A stretch of DNA of 64,000 nt from Bacteroidetes bacterium GWF2_38_335 (GTDB lineage: Bacteria; Bacteroidota; Bacteroidia; Bacteroidales; GWF2-38-335). Both the position numbers and the translations under genes were made by a program. Location: positions 1 through 64,000 of the forward strand of contig MEOH01000007.1 of assembly GCA_001769535.1 (NCBI GenBank). Direction: 5' to 3'. The notes under the pieces were generated by a model. The model worked only from the letters and a program-made list of their open reading frames with translations. It was not told where the DNA came from and ran no database searches. Positions 16,986 to 25,538 of the stretch are shown piece by piece; within the stretch, counting starts at the first letter, position 1; each line of letters starts with the position of its first letter.

Positions 16986-18520
16986 TCTTTCTTTTTAAAC
17001 TCAAGTTCGGTAAAATAGAAATCGGGATTGGGAACGTCTATTTTCATTTCTTCCACTTTACCGTCCTGATTGATAATAAAATTTACTTTTCCGGTGGGCA
17101 ATGAGGGAAATGCATTGAATTTTACAGTGAAAATATCGTATTGCCAATGTTCCAAAACCGATTCGAATTCGGGTGCCGGAATAAATTGCACTTTCAGTTT
17201 TCCTTTTTCCAGGGTTACTTTTGCATCGCCGTAAAGCTCTCCTCCGTATGTTCCAACATAACTTTCGAGTGGCAGGGTTGGCTTGGAGTTTTTATTACGG
17301 GCTTTTTCTTCTTCTTCCTGTTTTTTCTTGTCTTCTTCTTTGTTTCTTTTTACAAAGTCAGCAACGATCTTGCCGTAATCAAGCCCTTTGTTTTCAAGAA
17401 AAACATCAATTACCGTGTACATCAGGAAATAGGGGAGGTAGTTGTTTGAATTGGTGAGGATGACAAATCCCAGTTTTTCTTCAGGAACCATGGCTACCTG
17501 CGAAATCATTCCATCAAGTCCGCCACTGTGATTGACAACCTTTTTACCCAGATAATCAAATAAATCCCAGCCCATTCCATACAAATGAAAGTGTTTTGTA
17601 GGAAAGAAATATTTATCGGTTCCCGAAATGGTATTGACCATCTGTGCACTCCACATTTCTTCCTGTGTTTCTTTTGAAAAATATTTTTTGCCATCAAGCG
17701 TACCATTTGAAAGCTGCAGTTTTATCCATTTGGACATATCGGTAACAGTCGAATTGATTCCGCCGGCAGCAGCAATGTTATCCCATGAAATATATTTCAG
17801 TTTTGTTATTTTGTCGTTTACCCAGTCGTGGGGCTGCGCCAGATTGGTGATATTTTTATGCTCCCTGATGGTAGAATTGGTAGTGGCCATTCCAAGTGGT
17901 GTAAAGAAAGTCTGTTTCAGATAGTCATCCAGACTAATACCCGTAACAGCCGGAATTATTTCACCTGCAGTAAGAAACATCAGGTTTGAATAACCGTAAT
18001 GAGCCCTGAATCCATAAACAGGTTTTAAAAACCTTGCTCTTTTGATAATGTCTTCGCGCGAATAGGAAGTGGAATGCCACAGCAGGTCGCCGCTGAAAGT
18101 TTCGAAACCGGCTCTGTGACACAGCAGATCGCGTATGGTCATGTTCTCACTCACATACGGATCGTATAGCTGAAAATAAGGAAGATATTTTCTGACCTTA
18201 TCATCCCATGAAATTTTTCCTTCATCCACAAGGGTTGCCAGCGAGGCCGAAACAAAAGCCTTGGTGTTGGATGCGATGCCAAACATGGTGTTTTCATCCA
18301 CTTTTTCGGGTTTACCGGTTTCACGAACACCATATCCTTTGGTGAAAATTACTTCGCCGTCTTTCACTATCCCAATGGCCATACCCGGAATGCCCCAGTC
18401 GGTCATTGCTTTTACAATATATTTATCAATGGAATCAAGTTTTGTTTTGTAATCAGCATTCTGCGATTTTGCTGAAATTAAAAACAAAGACACAATAATT
18501 AATACAAATACTTTTTTCAT
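16982..18520 (-). CDS. Serine beta-lactamase-like hydrolase (class C fold)
   Basis: This 512-residue secreted protein starts at the ATG at 18520 with signal peptide MKKVFVLIIVSLFLISAKSQ; the frame stays open to a GTG at 18640, but that extension is translated heptamer repeat. The catalytic triad motifs of the beta-lactamase/PBP4-like family are clear: S84-x-x-K87 in IASNTKA, Y177-S-N179, and H331-S-G-G. A Lys/Glu-rich linker near residue 430 leads to a C-terminal beta domain of DUF3471 type. Members include peptidases and esterases acting on D-amino acid peptides; true beta-lactamase activity is not implied. It lies downstream of gldB and is coupled to the small secreted gene after it. Confidence 0.9.
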   Translation of the reverse strand: MKKVFVLIIVSLFLISAKSQNADYKTKLDSIDKYIVKAMTDWGIPGMAIGIVKDGEVIFTKGYGVRETGKPEKVDENTMFGIASNTKAFVSASLATLVDEGKISWDDKVRKYLPYFQLYDPYVSENMTIRDLLCHRAGFETFSGDLLWHSTSYSREDIIKRARFLKPVYGFRAHYGYSNLMFLTAGEIIPAVTGISLDDYLKQTFFTPLGMATTNSTIREHKNITNLAQPHDWVNDKITKLKYISWDNIAAAGGINSTVTDMSKWIKLQLSNGTLDGKKYFSKETQEEMWSAQMVNTISGTDKYFFPTKHFHLYGMGWDLFDYLGKKVVNHSGGLDGMISQVAMVPEEKLGFVILTNSNNYLPYFLMYTVIDVFLENKGLDYGKIVADFVKRNKEEDKKKQEEEEKARNKNSKPTLPLESYVGTYGGELYGDAKVTLEKGKLKVQFIPAPEFESVLEHWQYDIFTVKFNAFPSLPTGKVNFIINQDGKVEEMKIDVPNPDFYFTELEFKKKD

Positions 18521-18533
18521 AATCGTTTTTTTT

Positions 18534-18617
18534 GTTTCCAGTTTCCAGTTTCTTGTTTCCAGTTTCTTGTTTCTGGTTTCTTGTTTTTTGTTTCTTGTTT
18601 TTTGTTTTTTGTTTCTG
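18534..18617. repeat. Tandem heptamer array between gldB and hydrolase genes
   Basis: Twelve 7-mers in unbroken phase (GTTTCCA, GTTTCTT, GTTTCTG, GTTTTTT variants). In reverse complement the unit is AAGAAAC, the same as the array at 5913-5975. It lies between the gldB stop and the hydrolase start codon, so it would form part of the hydrolase mRNA leader. Boundaries may be off by one base. Confidence 0.8.
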
Positions 18618-18652
18618 GTTCCACAGTTTAACTTATCCACCCATCCACCTTC

Positions 18653-19660
18653 CTACAACGGATCATACTTCGAGAGTTGTAGAATACTCTGGTAATCATC
18701 ATCTTCCATCAGATCCTGCAGGGTAACACTTTCATTGTTTTTCATATAGCTTTTTACAATCTGCCAGCCAATCCACACGCCTGCTTTTCCTGGTGATTCT
18801 TTGGAGAAATTGATGGTAAATGGACCTTCGCCCACGTATTTTTTAATAGTCATCATATCTGTGATGAAAAGTTGTTTGTAATCGAGTAGATAGCTCCACA
18901 TATCATCTTCGCTTGCATTTATCCATTCCCATTGTTCTTCATTATAACCGATGATGAGATTTTCGGGCTCATCGGGCATCATGGCTTCAACAAAATACAG
19001 TATTTTGCCTTCATAAATCATATTGCTGATCAGATTGTCAATGGAATCATTAAATGGAAATTCCTTATATGCAATGGCCTGCATGGCGTCGGGAACAATT
19101 TTATCCTTATGCATATTGGCAATGGTAAAGGCAGGAATTCCCATGCTTTTATACACCTCATAATCTTTACCAAGATAACGGTCAAGTCCGATTCCGATCA
19201 TATTGCCAGATGTAAAAGCAGAAAGATTAAAACCGCTTACATAAGTATAAATTTCAGGAATTGGTTTGTCGGGCCAATAATATTTGTAGTGCTTAAAGGC
19301 ATCCGTTAGTTTGGTTTCAAGATAATCATCGGTATAATAAATTTTGCTGATGGCCTTGTAAGCCTCTTTGGTCATCGGATATTCCATGAAATCATGAAGT
19401 CTGACCAAATATCCGCTGTCAGACGACGGACCCACACTGATGAGGTTTATATTAAACATTTCAAAAAATTCGGGATATTTTTCCCCGAGTTTAATCACTT
19501 CGCTATCACTTTTTTTGTACGCATCAAGCAAATCACGGTCAAAACGGTTTATTTTCACTTCAGCCTCAATATCAGAAACATCCACGTCAAGCGGATCGCT
19601 GCTTCCACATCCTGAGAAAATCAAAACCATCAAAGAAATTAAAATTGGATAAGTCTTCAT
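18653..19660 (-). CDS. gldB: Gliding motility lipoprotein GldB
   Basis: This 335-residue protein has a lipoprotein signal (ISLMVLIFSGC) and the body of GldB: INRFDRDLLDA near residue 38, YPEFFEMFNINLISVG, a WPDKPIPEIYTYVSGFNLSA core, IGIGLDRYLGKDYEVY, and a C-terminal PGKAGVWIGWQIVKSYMKN. GldB is needed for gliding in Flavobacterium johnsoniae and is also conserved in non-gliding Bacteroidota, where its role is unclear. It sits first in a minus-strand run with the beta-lactamase-like hydrolase 132 bases downstream, separated by the heptamer array. Confidence 0.9.
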   Translation of the reverse strand: MKTYPILISLMVLIFSGCGSSDPLDVDVSDIEAEVKINRFDRDLLDAYKKSDSEVIKLGEKYPEFFEMFNINLISVGPSSDSGYLVRLHDFMEYPMTKEAYKAISKIYYTDDYLETKLTDAFKHYKYYWPDKPIPEIYTYVSGFNLSAFTSGNMIGIGLDRYLGKDYEVYKSMGIPAFTIANMHKDKIVPDAMQAIAYKEFPFNDSIDNLISNMIYEGKILYFVEAMMPDEPENLIIGYNEEQWEWINASEDDMWSYLLDYKQLFITDMMTIKKYVGEGPFTINFSKESPGKAGVWIGWQIVKSYMKNNESVTLQDLMEDDDYQSILQLSKYDPL

Positions 19661-19700
19661 TTTTTATTTAATCATTTTTTTATGTTTCTCAATATAATTA

Positions 19701-19708
19701 TATCTTTG
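19701..19708 (+). promoter_or_regulatory. Putative -7 box for outer-membrane barrel gene
   Basis: TATCTTTG matches TAnnTTTG, 27 bases before the ATG. Confidence 0.5.
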
Positions 19709-19735
19709 TGATAAATAATTTTAAATGGTAAAACT

Positions 19736-20416
19736 ATGAAAAAGTACTTATTTCTTGCAATATTATTTGTGTTTATTGTAAAAGTAAATTATTCACAGGT
19801 CAGTTTTTCATTAGATGCTGCTCCTCAGTTATCATGGATGAAATCTGATAAATCAGTTGTTGAATCAGATGGGGCCAAATTTGGCTTTAAATTCGGACTA
19901 AACCTTGACTTTTTCTTCAACGAAGGAAAAAATTATGCTTTTTGTACCGGAATCAAGATCAATAATATGGCCGGAGCATTAAAATACAATATTGCCGATA
20001 CATTATTATTATTTTATCACGACGGAGCACTTGACTCTTTGCCAGTTGGCTCAGTGATTGACTACAAACTGCAATATCTTGAAATACCACTTGGATTAAA
20101 ATTCAAAACAAATGAAATTGGTTACATTACCTATTTTGCTCAAATTGGTATTTCTCCACTTATCAACATTGGAGCAAGTGGAAACGGAAGTCATGCAGAT
20201 ATGAGTTTCGATAAACATAAGATCAATGAAGAAGTCAGATTGTTTGGCATGGGTTACCATATTGGAGCCGGAATGGAATACAGTCTTGGCGGTGAAACTT
20301 CTTTTCTTGCAGGATTCACTTATACCAATGGTTTTATGGATGTTACCAGCAACGACCAGATCAAGGATAAAACTATTCTGAACAGTGTATCACTGAATGT
20401 TGGGATAAAATTTTAA
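19736..20416 (+). CDS. Outer-membrane beta-barrel protein (PorT-like family)
   Basis: The 226-residue product has a signal peptide (MKKYLFLAILFVFIVKVNYSQ) followed by alternating amphipathic strands typical of the 8-strand outer-membrane barrel family OMP_b-brl_2 or PorT-like: FKFGLNLDFFFNEGKNYAFCTGIKI, LQYLEIPLGLKFKTNEIG, YFAQIGISPLINIGA, GMGYHIGAGMEYSLGGETSFLAGF, and a terminal VSLNVGIKF ending in Phe as expected for barrel insertion. True PorT is a T9SS component, but this length and the motif EIPLGLKF are shared by many paralogues, so the specific name is not given. Convergent with argS. Confidence 0.8.
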   Translation: MKKYLFLAILFVFIVKVNYSQVSFSLDAAPQLSWMKSDKSVVESDGAKFGFKFGLNLDFFFNEGKNYAFCTGIKINNMAGALKYNIADTLLLFYHDGALDSLPVGSVIDYKLQYLEIPLGLKFKTNEIGYITYFAQIGISPLINIGASGNGSHADMSFDKHKINEEVRLFGMGYHIGAGMEYSLGGETSFLAGFTYTNGFMDVTSNDQIKDKTILNSVSLNVGIKF

Positions 20417-20423
20417 TAATTTT

Positions 20424-20461
20424 GCCGCTAATGCGCGAATAAAAATTAGCGCATTAGCGGC
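20424..20461. repeat. 13-bp perfect inverted repeat between convergent genes
   Basis: GCCGCTAATGCGC pairs with GCGCATTAGCGGC across a 12-base AT-rich loop, 7 bases after the barrel gene stop. A related half (ATTAGCCCGTCAGCGG) follows at about 20476-20491. It may act as a terminator but lacks a clean T run, and its CGCTAATGCG phrase resembles dispersed intergenic repeats. Confidence 0.7.
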
Positions 20462-20499
20462 TAAAAATTGAATCATTAGCCCGTCAGCGGTAAAAAATT

Positions 20500-22263
20500 C
20501 TACATCCTTACCGGTACCTCAATCCCCAGCAACCACATTGCTTCTTTAATTATTCTCCCTGTTTGTTCAGATAAATACAGTCTGAAATTTCTCAATTCCC
20601 CGCTTTCTTTCAGGATAATAAAATCATGGTAAAACTGATTGTATTCTTTTGCAAGATCGTAGGCGTAATTGGCAATGATGGCCGGACTTAATTTCTGAGC
20701 AGATTCTTTTTTTACACTTTCAAACTGACGGAGCATTTTTATAAGGGAAATCTCTTTGTCATTGGGCGTGATTCCGGCGGGATATTGTTTGTATTCTAAA
20801 ATACCCTCGTCATCAGCTTTTGTTTTCAATGAGTTTATACGGGCGTAGGTGTATTGGATAAACGGACCGGTATTGCCGTTAAAGTCAATGGATTCTTTTG
20901 GGTTGAAAACCATGTTTTTCTTAGGATCCACCTTAAGAATGAAATATTTGAGTGCACCCAATCCGATTATTCTGAGAATATTTTCCTTTTCTTCGCTTGA
21001 AAAGTCCTCCAGTTTTCCCAATTCGGTTGACATTTCGCGGGCTGTTGCAACCATTTCATCAATCAGGTCATCGGCATCTACCACTGTACCTTCGCGCGAT
21101 TTCATTTTACCTTCGGGCAGTTCAACCATTCCATAGGAAAAATGGACAATATTTTTTGCCCAATCAAACCCAAGTTTTTCCAGAACGATTTTCAATACAT
21201 TAAAATGGTATATCTGTTCGTTTCCAACCACATAGATCATTTTTTCGGGTTTATACTCGTTGTATCGCATTTCGGCAGTGCCGATATCCTGAGTCATATA
21301 CACCGAAGTTCCGTCGGAACGAAGCAGCAATTTCTCATCAAGTTTGTTTTCGGTAAGGTCGGCCCAAACTGAGCCATCACTTTTTTTAATCAGCACATTA
21401 CTTTGAATCCCTTTCAGCACTGTGTCTTTCCCAAGTTTGTATGTTTCTGATTCGTAATATATTTTGTCGAATGAAATATCCAGGTTTCTGTAGGTGATGT
21501 CAAATCCGGCATAAACCCATCTGTTCATCATTTTCCAGATGGATATCACCTCTTTGTCATCATTTTCCCATTTCAGAAGCATTTCACGTGCTTCAAGTAT
21601 GAGTGGGGCTTTATTTTCAGCCTCTTCTTTTGTTAAACCCTGTGAAATGAGTTCTTCCTGTTGCTTCTTGTATTCCTTGTCAAAGAGGACATAAAAATCG
21701 CCAACAAGCTTGTCGCCCTTTTTTCCAGAGGTTTCAGGCGTGATTCCATTTCCCCATTTTTGCCAGGCCAGCATAGATTTGCAGATGTGGATGCCCCGGT
21801 CATTTACCAGATTTACTTTTTTTACGTCAAATCCATCAGCAAGCAATATTCGGGCAAGTGATTCGCCCAGTAAATTGTTGCGCACATGGCCCAGGTGAAG
21901 GGGTTTGTTGGTGTTTGGTGAAGAAAATTCAAGAACAACCGTTTCTTTTTTAACAGCAGTTTCTGTTTTATTTTCATAAAGTCCTTTCAACCAGTATTCC
22001 GAAGAAATTGAAATATTCAGGAATCCTTTTATAACATTGTATGAATCAACGATATCCAGATTTTCTTTCAAATATTTTCCGATCTCTTCTGCTGCAATTT
22101 CGGGAGATCTTTTCACCTGCTTAATAAAGGGAAAAACATTAACTGTGAGGTCGCCTGTAAACTCTTTCCTTGTTGCCTGTACCAATATCTGCTCGGGGTT
22201 TACATCCTCGTTGTACAGACTTTTTATTGCTTTAATTACATTTTTTTGCAGTATAATCTCCAT
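20500..22263 (-). CDS. argS: Arginyl-tRNA synthetase
   Basis: This class I synthetase charges tRNA-Arg. From the ATG at 22263 it is 587 residues, the normal length; 34 further in-frame codons upstream lie in the promoter region and do not match the family. The HIGH signature is HLGH (residues 123-126) in SSPNTNKPLHLGHVRNN, the KMSKS position reads KMKSREG as in many ArgRS, and the N-terminal Add1-type domain and C-terminal anticodon-binding helices (YARINSLKTKA, then EYNQFYHDF near the end) are present. The -7 box lies 18 bases upstream. Divergent from the glycosyltransferase gene. Confidence 0.97.
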   Translation of the reverse strand: MEIILQKNVIKAIKSLYNEDVNPEQILVQATRKEFTGDLTVNVFPFIKQVKRSPEIAAEEIGKYLKENLDIVDSYNVIKGFLNISISSEYWLKGLYENKTETAVKKETVVLEFSSPNTNKPLHLGHVRNNLLGESLARILLADGFDVKKVNLVNDRGIHICKSMLAWQKWGNGITPETSGKKGDKLVGDFYVLFDKEYKKQQEELISQGLTKEEAENKAPLILEAREMLLKWENDDKEVISIWKMMNRWVYAGFDITYRNLDISFDKIYYESETYKLGKDTVLKGIQSNVLIKKSDGSVWADLTENKLDEKLLLRSDGTSVYMTQDIGTAEMRYNEYKPEKMIYVVGNEQIYHFNVLKIVLEKLGFDWAKNIVHFSYGMVELPEGKMKSREGTVVDADDLIDEMVATAREMSTELGKLEDFSSEEKENILRIIGLGALKYFILKVDPKKNMVFNPKESIDFNGNTGPFIQYTYARINSLKTKADDEGILEYKQYPAGITPNDKEISLIKMLRQFESVKKESAQKLSPAIIANYAYDLAKEYNQFYHDFIILKESGELRNFRLYLSEQTGRIIKEAMWLLGIEVPVRM

Positions 22264-22280
22264 AATTGCATTATTTTTGA

Positions 22281-22288
22281 CAAAGATA
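22281..22288 (-). promoter_or_regulatory. Putative -7 box for argS
   Basis: Minus-strand TATCTTTG matches TAnnTTTG, 18 bases before the argS ATG; this placement excludes the upstream in-frame ATG as the start. Confidence 0.55.
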
Positions 22289-22320
22289 AAAAGACAGTCC
22301 GTTTTTTTTGCATGATTTTG

Positions 22321-22328
22321 TATTTTTG
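22321..22328 (+). promoter_or_regulatory. Putative -7 box for glycosyltransferase gene
   Basis: TATTTTTG matches TAnnTTTG and lies 15 bases before the TTG start. Confidence 0.45.
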
Positions 22329-22342
22329 AATGCACAACAAAA

Positions 22343-23467
22343 TTGGAAAGACATTTAAATATCATATCGTTTAATATTCCTTATCCTGCCGATTATGGCG
22401 GAGTGATAGATGTTTACTATAAAATCAAGTGGCTTTTTAAAAACGGGGTAAAAGTCCACCTGCATTGCTATGAATACGACAGGGAACCGGCTCCCGAGCT
22501 GGAGGAGATTTGTTCTTCGGTGCAATATTACCGCAGAAAAACAGGTTACAGATATTTTATGAAAAGCAGTCCGTATATCGTAAACACCCGTTTCTCTGAA
22601 GATCTGATTAAAAATATCGGATATAACAATTATCCCATTTTATTTGAGGGGTTGCATACCACTTCGATGCTCAACCACGAAGCTTTTTCAGGACGTAAAA
22701 AGATTGTGCGTACCCACAATGTGGAGCATAATTATTACAATCAACTGGCTGATATTGAAAAAAAATGGTCCAGAAGGATATTTTTCAGGAAAGAGGCGGT
22801 GAAACTTGAGCGACATGAGCGGATTCTTGTCGTTGCTGATGGAATTGCCGCTATTTCACCAAATGATTGTGGCTATTTTAATGATAAATATAAAAAAGCA
22901 ACTTTTATTCCGGCCTTTCATCCCAACGACAAAGTAAAATGCAAAGAGGGCAGGGGGAACTATATTTTGTACCATGGGAACTTGTCTGTGGGCGAGAATG
23001 TAAAAGCGGCAAACTATCTTATTGAATGTGTTTTTTCAAAACTTAAGGGTATTCCGGTTAAAATTGCCGGTAAAAATCCTGATAAGTCAATTTTTATCAA
23101 TGCAACAAAACATCTCAGGGATTACGAAATTGTAAGCAATCCTACCCATGAGCGCATGAATGATCTTATTGAAAATGCCCATATTAATATTTTGCCCACA
23201 TTTCAATCAACAGGTATCAAACTTAAACTGCTTGCAGCATTATTTTCGGGTAGGCATTGCATTGTCAATAAGGATATGGTCGATAATACCGGATTACAGG
23301 ATTTGTGCTCGGTTAAGGATACTCCCGATGATATGATCAAGGAAATTAACAGGTTATTTCATATAACTTTCACACATATGCAGATTGAATCGCGGACTGA
23401 AAAGCTTAATTTTGTTTTCAGCAACCAGATTAATGCAGATAAAATAATTGACCTGATTTACAGTTAA
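22343..23467 (+). CDS. Glycosyltransferase family 4-like
   Basis: The 374-residue product has the GT-B layout: N-terminal Rossmann half opening LNIISFNIPYPADYGGVIDVYYK, with the donor-independent glycine loop YGGV, and a C-terminal half with YHGNLSVGENVKAANYL (start of the donor domain), KIAGKNPD, and NILPTFQSTGIKLKLLAALFSGR, where the Glu of the usual E-x7-E motif is replaced by Thr/Gln (QSTGIKLKLLAA). Start is the TTG at 22343; no in-frame ATG or GTG gives the family N-terminus. Sugar and acceptor unknown. The next gene starts 16 bases later, so they probably form an operon. Confidence 0.78.
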   Translation: MERHLNIISFNIPYPADYGGVIDVYYKIKWLFKNGVKVHLHCYEYDREPAPELEEICSSVQYYRRKTGYRYFMKSSPYIVNTRFSEDLIKNIGYNNYPILFEGLHTTSMLNHEAFSGRKKIVRTHNVEHNYYNQLADIEKKWSRRIFFRKEAVKLERHERILVVADGIAAISPNDCGYFNDKYKKATFIPAFHPNDKVKCKEGRGNYILYHGNLSVGENVKAANYLIECVFSKLKGIPVKIAGKNPDKSIFINATKHLRDYEIVSNPTHERMNDLIENAHINILPTFQSTGIKLKLLAALFSGRHCIVNKDMVDNTGLQDLCSVKDTPDDMIKEINRLFHITFTHMQIESRTEKLNFVFSNQINADKIIDLIYS

Positions 23468-23483
23468 TATAAATAAAGACCTG

Positions 23484-24851
23484 ATGTCAAGGATATTTTC
23501 AGTATTTGTCTTTGCGATTTCAATATTCTGTGGTTATTCACAGCACAACATTACATTTAAAATAAACGGAGTAAAAAATGTACCGCTTACCATCGGATAT
23601 CATTATGGCAGTGAAGTTGTACGAAAATACACTGTAGATCTCGATAAAACAGGTAAAGGTGTTTTTTCGGGTGACACACCGATACCCGGAGGCATTTACC
23701 TCGCCATTCTTCCCGATAACAACTTTTTTGAGTTTCTGATGACAGATGACCGTGAGTTTACCCTCGAAACGGATACCTCACATTTTGTTTTGGCAATGAA
23801 AGTCATCGGCAGTGATGATAATACCATGTTTAATGATTATCAGAAATTCATGCTCGGTCAGAAAAAAAAGTCTATTGATCTGCAATTAAGAATGAGACAA
23901 AATCCTGATTCGGCTGTTTTTATCAGGGAGTCATTGAAGAAAATCACTGAAGAAAATACCATTTCATGGAAAAAAATTGTTGCGGCGCACCCTGAATCTT
24001 TCTTATCCTCCATATTTATGGCCATGACCGATCCTGAAGTTCCTGAAAAAAACCAACTGGATACAAACCGGAATTATGAAGTAGAATATGTGAAAAATCA
24101 TTATTGGGATAATTTCAGGTTTTCGGATGAAAAACTGTTATATACTCCGGTTTTCTACAAAAGACTGGATCATTATTTTACTGGAATGATTAAGTCTGAT
24201 CCAGATACCATTATTTCGGAAGGCTACCGGTTTTTGGATAAATTGAAATCTTATCCGATATTTTACAGATATACAGCAGGTTATTTATTGAATTACTACG
24301 CAGATTACAATCAAGGTAATTTGGATAAGGTTTTCGTGACTTTTGCCACTGATTTGTTTTTAACAGGCAAAGTGCCGGTTGATTCGGCAGATTTTTCAGC
24401 CATACTGCAACAAACACTTCAGATGGCCCCTGTGATGTATGGAAATGTGGCAAAGGATATCAGTCTGGAATCGCCCGACGGTAAACAATATTCATTGCTT
24501 GAAACAAAAGCAGAGTACACTGCAGTTTTCTTCTATGAAACCGACTGTGCCTATTGTGTTTACGAAACACCCCGGTTAAAAAGTTTGTATGATAAGTACA
24601 AAAACAAGAGTTTTGAAGTTTTTGCTGTTTACACTCAATCTGATAAAGATGCGTGGATAAAATATATAAATGATTTTGGTCTGACCTGGATTAACACCTG
24701 GGATCCTGAAAACCGGTCGGAGTATCGTTATAAATTCTGGGTCGACGAAACCCCGATAATTTACCTGCTAAACAACCGCAAAGAAATAATTGCCAAAAAG
24801 ATTGATACGGCTGAACTTGAAAGGTTGCTTAAAATAAACCTTGGTGAATAG
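23484..24851 (+). CDS. Secreted thioredoxin-fold oxidoreductase (TlpA-like, DUF4369/DUF5106 type)
   Basis: This 455-residue protein has a signal peptide (MSRIFSVFVFAISIFCGYSQ), an N-terminal beta domain like DUF4369 (residues ~21-130), a helical middle like DUF5106, and a C-terminal thioredoxin-like domain with active-site C355-A-Y-C358 in FFYETDCAYCVYE and the cis-Pro region VDETPIIYLLN. Such proteins act in the periplasm as thiol-disulfide oxidoreductases, commonly as reductants for cytochrome maturation or surface proteins. It is the second gene after a glycosyltransferase, a pairing whose meaning is not clear from sequence. Confidence 0.85.
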   Translation: MSRIFSVFVFAISIFCGYSQHNITFKINGVKNVPLTIGYHYGSEVVRKYTVDLDKTGKGVFSGDTPIPGGIYLAILPDNNFFEFLMTDDREFTLETDTSHFVLAMKVIGSDDNTMFNDYQKFMLGQKKKSIDLQLRMRQNPDSAVFIRESLKKITEENTISWKKIVAAHPESFLSSIFMAMTDPEVPEKNQLDTNRNYEVEYVKNHYWDNFRFSDEKLLYTPVFYKRLDHYFTGMIKSDPDTIISEGYRFLDKLKSYPIFYRYTAGYLLNYYADYNQGNLDKVFVTFATDLFLTGKVPVDSADFSAILQQTLQMAPVMYGNVAKDISLESPDGKQYSLLETKAEYTAVFFYETDCAYCVYETPRLKSLYDKYKNKSFEVFAVYTQSDKDAWIKYINDFGLTWINTWDPENRSEYRYKFWVDETPIIYLLNNRKEIIAKKIDTAELERLLKINLGE

Positions 24852-24896
24852 TTGGTTTGTATTTGTACTTCCGCATCCCAGCCAAACACGTTATAT

Positions 24897-24926
24897 TAAA
24901 GCCCCCTCGTTTTTGAGCAGGCTTTA
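24897..24926. terminator. Putative bidirectional terminator hairpin
   Basis: TAAAGCC pairs with GGCTTTA, with an inner CTC / GAG step around a T-rich loop; T-rich sequence follows on both strands. It overlaps the stop codon of the convergent minus-strand gene. Confidence 0.5.
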
Positions 24927-25535
24927 TTTGATATAAAAATCCATCATCTTTTTATCCCCGATGCGGCCGATCAGGTTGTCGCCGATGTGAAGGGGGCCGA
25001 CGCCGGCCGGGGTGCCGGTATAAATTAGGTCGCCGATTTTGATGGTGACAAATTGTGAAATATGGGCGATGAGCCGGTCAACACCAAAAATCATATCACG
25101 GGTATTGGCCTTTTGTACTGTTTTTCCGTTTATGTCGAGTGAAAAATCTATGTCCTGAATATTTGGGTAATTCGAAAGTTTTACAAACTTGCTTATGGGC
25201 GCAGCATTGTCAAAGGACTTGCATATTTCCCATGGCAGTCCCTTTTGCTTGCATTTTTCCTGCAGGTCGCGGGCTGTAAGGTCAATTCCCAGTGCGATTT
25301 CATCGTAGTACCTCTTTGCAAACTTTTCAGAGATGTTCTTTCCAACACGACTAATTTTTACAACTATCTCAACTTCGTAATGAAGGTTTTTGGTAAACTC
25401 AGGGTAATAAAAAGGTTTGTTGTTGGTGAGCAATGCCGTATCGGGCATCATAAAAAACATGGGCTCAGCAGGAACATCATTTTTGAGTTCCTTTGCATGG
25501 TCAAGGTAGTTTCTTCCGATTCCGAATATCTTCAT
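24924..25535 (-). CDS. Fumarylacetoacetate hydrolase family protein
   Basis: A 203-residue single-domain FAH-family protein; members hydrolyse or decarboxylate acylpyruvates and oxaloacetate. Seen are GIGRNYLDHAKEL at the N-terminus, the metal-binding motif HYEVEIVVKI (Glu residues), LGIDLTARDLQ with Asp, KGLPWEICKSFDNAAPIS, and TGTPAGVGPL near the C-terminus. The length fits the short bacterial form (YcgM-like). It starts three bases after the exonuclease stop and is last in a four-gene run, whose mixed contents suggest transcription convenience, not pathway. Confidence 0.92.
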   Translation of the reverse strand: MKIFGIGRNYLDHAKELKNDVPAEPMFFMMPDTALLTNNKPFYYPEFTKNLHYEVEIVVKISRVGKNISEKFAKRYYDEIALGIDLTARDLQEKCKQKGLPWEICKSFDNAAPISKFVKLSNYPNIQDIDFSLDINGKTVQKANTRDMIFGVDRLIAHISQFVTIKIGDLIYTGTPAGVGPLHIGDNLIGRIGDKKMMDFYIK

Positions 25536-25538
25536 AGC

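Noticed and set aside
16982-18520. Beta-lactam resistance enzyme
   Set aside because: S-x-x-K, YSN and HSGG motifs are shared by many peptidases/esterases, and the long DUF3471-type tail fits those instead.
18521-18640. 40-residue N-terminal extension of the hydrolase
   Set aside because: It is translated heptamer repeat; the ATG at 18520 begins a normal signal peptide.
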